From CBDCWO01 sp965223405 (GTDB lineage Bacteria > Bacteroidota > Bacteroidia > Chitinophagales > Saprospiraceae), in contig CBDCWO010000006.1 in the NCBI GenBank assembly GCA_965223405.1, positions 1,116,001 through 1,180,000 of the forward strand: a stretch of 64,000 bases of DNA, written 5' to 3'. Below the pieces are notes generated by a model. It ran no database searches. It was not told the origin of the DNA and saw nothing but the letters and a program-made list of their open reading frames with translations. A program made the position numbers and the translations under genes. Below are positions 62,413 through 64,000 of the stretch, piece by piece. The stretch's first letter is position 1. The number at the start of each line of letters is the position of its first letter.

Positions 62413-62955
62413 ATGGCTTCGATCTTTGGACATAGTGTAGTGGGAATTACAATAAGTTATTTACCGGGGTTCAGGAAATTAAATCGTTCTACCAAATGGA
62501 TTGGCATAGTAAGTACCATTCTACCGGACCTAGATGTATTGGCCTTTAGATTTGGCATTCCATATACACATATGCTAGGACATCGGGGTATTACCCATTC
62601 GATCTTTTTTGCCGCATTATATGCCCTGATATGGAAAGTGATCTTACGCAGATCTAAAGAAAAAAAATGGCACCAATGGTTCTATATTTTTCTTTGCACC
62701 GTTTCTCATGGATTTTTAGATGCTCTTACCAATGGAGGTAGAGGGGTTGCTCTCGTGGCTCCTTTCTCTGCTGAACGTTTTTTTTTACCCTGGACTCCCA
62801 TCCAAGTTTCTCCCTTGGGCATAAATCGATTTTTTAGTTATTGGGGCCTTGAGGTTTTGAAAAGTGAACTTCTGTACATCGGAATTCCCTGTACGATACT
62901 GTTTTTAACCTTTCAAGGTTTGAATTGGTTCAATAGAAAAGGGATCTCATCATGA
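62413..62955 (+). CDS. YdjM/YbcI-like inner-membrane metal-dependent hydrolase family
   Basis: 180 aa with several membrane segments. Family motifs: the N-terminal MASIFGHSVVGITISYLPG, LPDLDVLAFRFGI with the Asp pair, YTHMLGHRGITHSIFFAALY (HRGxTHS), and FLCTVSHGFLDALTNGGRGV. The His and Asp residues in these blocks form the presumed metal site. The family (LexA-regulated in E. coli for YdjM; formerly DUF457) has no firmly established substrate. Signatures are complete, so the gene seems intact. Ends 40 bp from the FKBP gene (convergent). Confidence 0.88.
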   Translation: MASIFGHSVVGITISYLPGFRKLNRSTKWIGIVSTILPDLDVLAFRFGIPYTHMLGHRGITHSIFFAALYALIWKVILRRSKEKKWHQWFYIFLCTVSHGFLDALTNGGRGVALVAPFSAERFFLPWTPIQVSPLGINRFFSYWGLEVLKSELLYIGIPCTILFLTFQGLNWFNRKGISS

Positions 62956-62995
62956 CATCCCCATTTATATTGCTTAATGTATTAAGTCGGATGAT

Positions 62996-63649
62996 TTATT
63001 CAATTCCCAACAATTCTACTTCAAACTGAATCATGCTAAATGGTTTAATCATTCCCCCAGCCCCTTGTTCACCGTAGGCCAAGTCATAGGGAATGTAAAA
63101 TATATATTTTGATCCTACGGGCATCAATTCCAATCCCTCCTTCCAGCCCTGGATCAGGATGTTGACATCAAATACGGCAGGCTCACCTTTTTCAACACTA
63201 GAATCAAATACGGATCCATCCAATGTAGTGCCGTGATAGTGTACTTTTACCTTATCTGTGGATTTAGGTTTAGGTCCGGTTCCTTCTTTAATTACTTCGT
63301 ATTGTAATCCACTTGCGGTAGTGATTACTTCCGATCTTTTTCCATTTTCAGTTAAGAATTCCTCTCCTGCTTTCTTCACCTCTTCGAATTGCTTCATTTG
63401 AAGACCGCGAATATGGTCATTTACAATACTTGAACATTCCTGAACATCTATTTCAGTTTCATTCCCTTGCAGAACATCCTCAATGCCTTTTACCATTGAT
63501 TTGAAATCTAAATCGGTTAAACCTTGATTTTTTAAATTTTGGGCCAGTAATACGCCAAGACTATAACTTACTCGATCACTCTCCTGAGCTTCAGCTACCT
63601 GTCCGCAGGAAAACAGTGCCAAGGCACTAAATAATATTACATATTTCAT
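62996..63649 (-). CDS. FKBP-type peptidyl-prolyl isomerase lipoprotein
   Basis: 217 aa from the ATG at 63647-63649; it gives MKYVILFSALALFSCGQ, a lipoprotein signal with lipobox LFSC. The frame runs on 15 codons to a TTG that would hide this signal. The N-terminal helical dimerisation domain (about residues 25-105: RVSYSLGVLLAQNLKNQGLT, VNDHIRGLQMKQFEEVKKAG) precedes the FKBP domain with KVKVHYHGTTLDGSVFDSSV and LMPVGSKYIFYIPYDLAYGE. This is the FkpA/Mip layout; it catalyses Xaa-Pro isomerisation in the periplasm or outer membrane. GldI of gliding bacteria is a related lipoprotein, but I would not assign that name. Confidence 0.9.
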   Translation of the reverse strand: MKYVILFSALALFSCGQVAEAQESDRVSYSLGVLLAQNLKNQGLTDLDFKSMVKGIEDVLQGNETEIDVQECSSIVNDHIRGLQMKQFEEVKKAGEEFLTENGKRSEVITTASGLQYEVIKEGTGPKPKSTDKVKVHYHGTTLDGSVFDSSVEKGEPAVFDVNILIQGWKEGLELMPVGSKYIFYIPYDLAYGEQGAGGMIKPFSMIQFEVELLGIE

Positions 63650-63673
63650 TACTTCAATTTTAAAATTAAGCGG

Positions 63674-63681
63674 CAAAGATA
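63674..63681 (-). promoter_or_regulatory. -7 box for the FKBP gene
   Basis: On the minus strand TATCTTTG matches TAnnTTTG exactly, about 24 nt before the ATG at 63649. This supports the shorter start, since a TTG at 63694 would lie upstream of the promoter. Confidence 0.55.
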
Positions 63682-63846
63682 CATGAATCTTCAAGTAGCT
63701 AAATAGATATCCAGCATTGAAAAGTTAAAGATGTCCTAAATTTGGCCCATATCCCATGATCAGGATGAGCATTTGCCCTCATTAACTGCATTCATGAGAC
63801 CGCAAATTACTGCTAAATTTGCTGAAGGAATCAGGAAAATTGCTAC

Positions 63847-64000
63847 TTACCTGATTAATTCATACTCTTTAAACAATGGTATGGTATAATTCTCGACCAG
63901 TTTTCGGTATTCAGCCCAAGTAATTTCATAAAACGCATTGACTTTGTCGGCTACTTCCTCAATTGCAGTTTTGGCAATATCCAAAGCATTAAGGGCATTT
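63847..64000 (-). CDS. Unrecognised gene, C-terminal 50 codons only (runs off the window)
   Basis: An open minus-strand frame entering from the right edge and ending TAA at 63847-63849. Visible residues include ALNALDIAKTAIEEVADKVN and FYEITWAEYRKLVENYTIPL, ending KEYELIR. It looks like an amphipathic helical C-terminus. No family is recognised and no function is offered. Confidence 0.55.
   Translation of the reverse strand, partial: NALNALDIAKTAIEEVADKVNAFYEITWAEYRKLVENYTIPLFKEYELIR

Overview
This window looks like a chromosomal segment of a Bacteroidota bacterium, most likely from the Saprospiria (Lewinella/Haliscomenobacter-like). The evidence: exported proteins ending in type A and type B type IX secretion (T9SS) sorting domains; good matches to the Bacteroidota -7 promoter box TAnnTTTG in front of several genes and both tRNAs; TPR-type histidine kinases; TlpA proteins with an extra N-terminal domain; DUF4159 next to rsmE. 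The DNA is moderately AT-rich by eye. Genus assignment is inference.

Layout. 0-12.3 kb is core: aat and clpS (both linked to N-degron proteolysis), a peroxiredoxin, an EamA transporter/O-methyltransferase/HemW-like operon, methylmalonyl-CoA mutase, an M16 peptidase, then cysQ, an O-antigen-ligase-like protein and a glycosyltransferase. A 1 kb gene-free stretch (8.05-9.08 kb) is filled with an alternating tandem repeat. 12.3-16.1 kb is an accessory island between core genes: remnants of an XRE regulator and two tyrosine recombinases, then a run of Rhs polymorphic-toxin modules (partial Rhs core, a GHH-type nuclease tip, an orphan toxin tail and three likely immunity genes). One Rhs core piece is interrupted in frame by a 30-bp palindromic element carrying a TAG stop.

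16.1-32.2 kb holds uvrC, a giant T9SS protein with dockerin-like and cohesin-like domains, a hydroxyproline-catabolism remnant (epimerase, FAD oxidase, collapsed aldehyde dehydrogenase), glpK and glpD, and a translationally coupled ldcA/L-Ala-D/L-Glu epimerase pair for murein peptide recycling. 32.2-33.7 kb has two tRNA-Leu genes; behind the second, its 3' end and terminator are repeated as an array.

34-51 kb is surface-protein and mobile-DNA territory: lipoproteins, a TlpA-like thioredoxin and a decayed copy of its tail, an MG2-like protein, an intact IS110-family element with a long 5' noncoding segment (bridge-RNA candidate), a TPR histidine kinase/NarL regulator pair, a complete IS982-family element with terminal inverted repeats, two CE1/PHB-depolymerase-like lipoprotein esterases, an M6-like metallopeptidase and a truncated IS110-like transposase framed by inverted repeats. 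51-64 kb has two tandem paralogous T9SS type B proteins, then core genes: hscB, rseP, rsmE, DUF4159, an S9 peptidase, a YdjM-like membrane protein and an FKBP lipoprotein. The window ends inside an unrecognised minus-strand gene.
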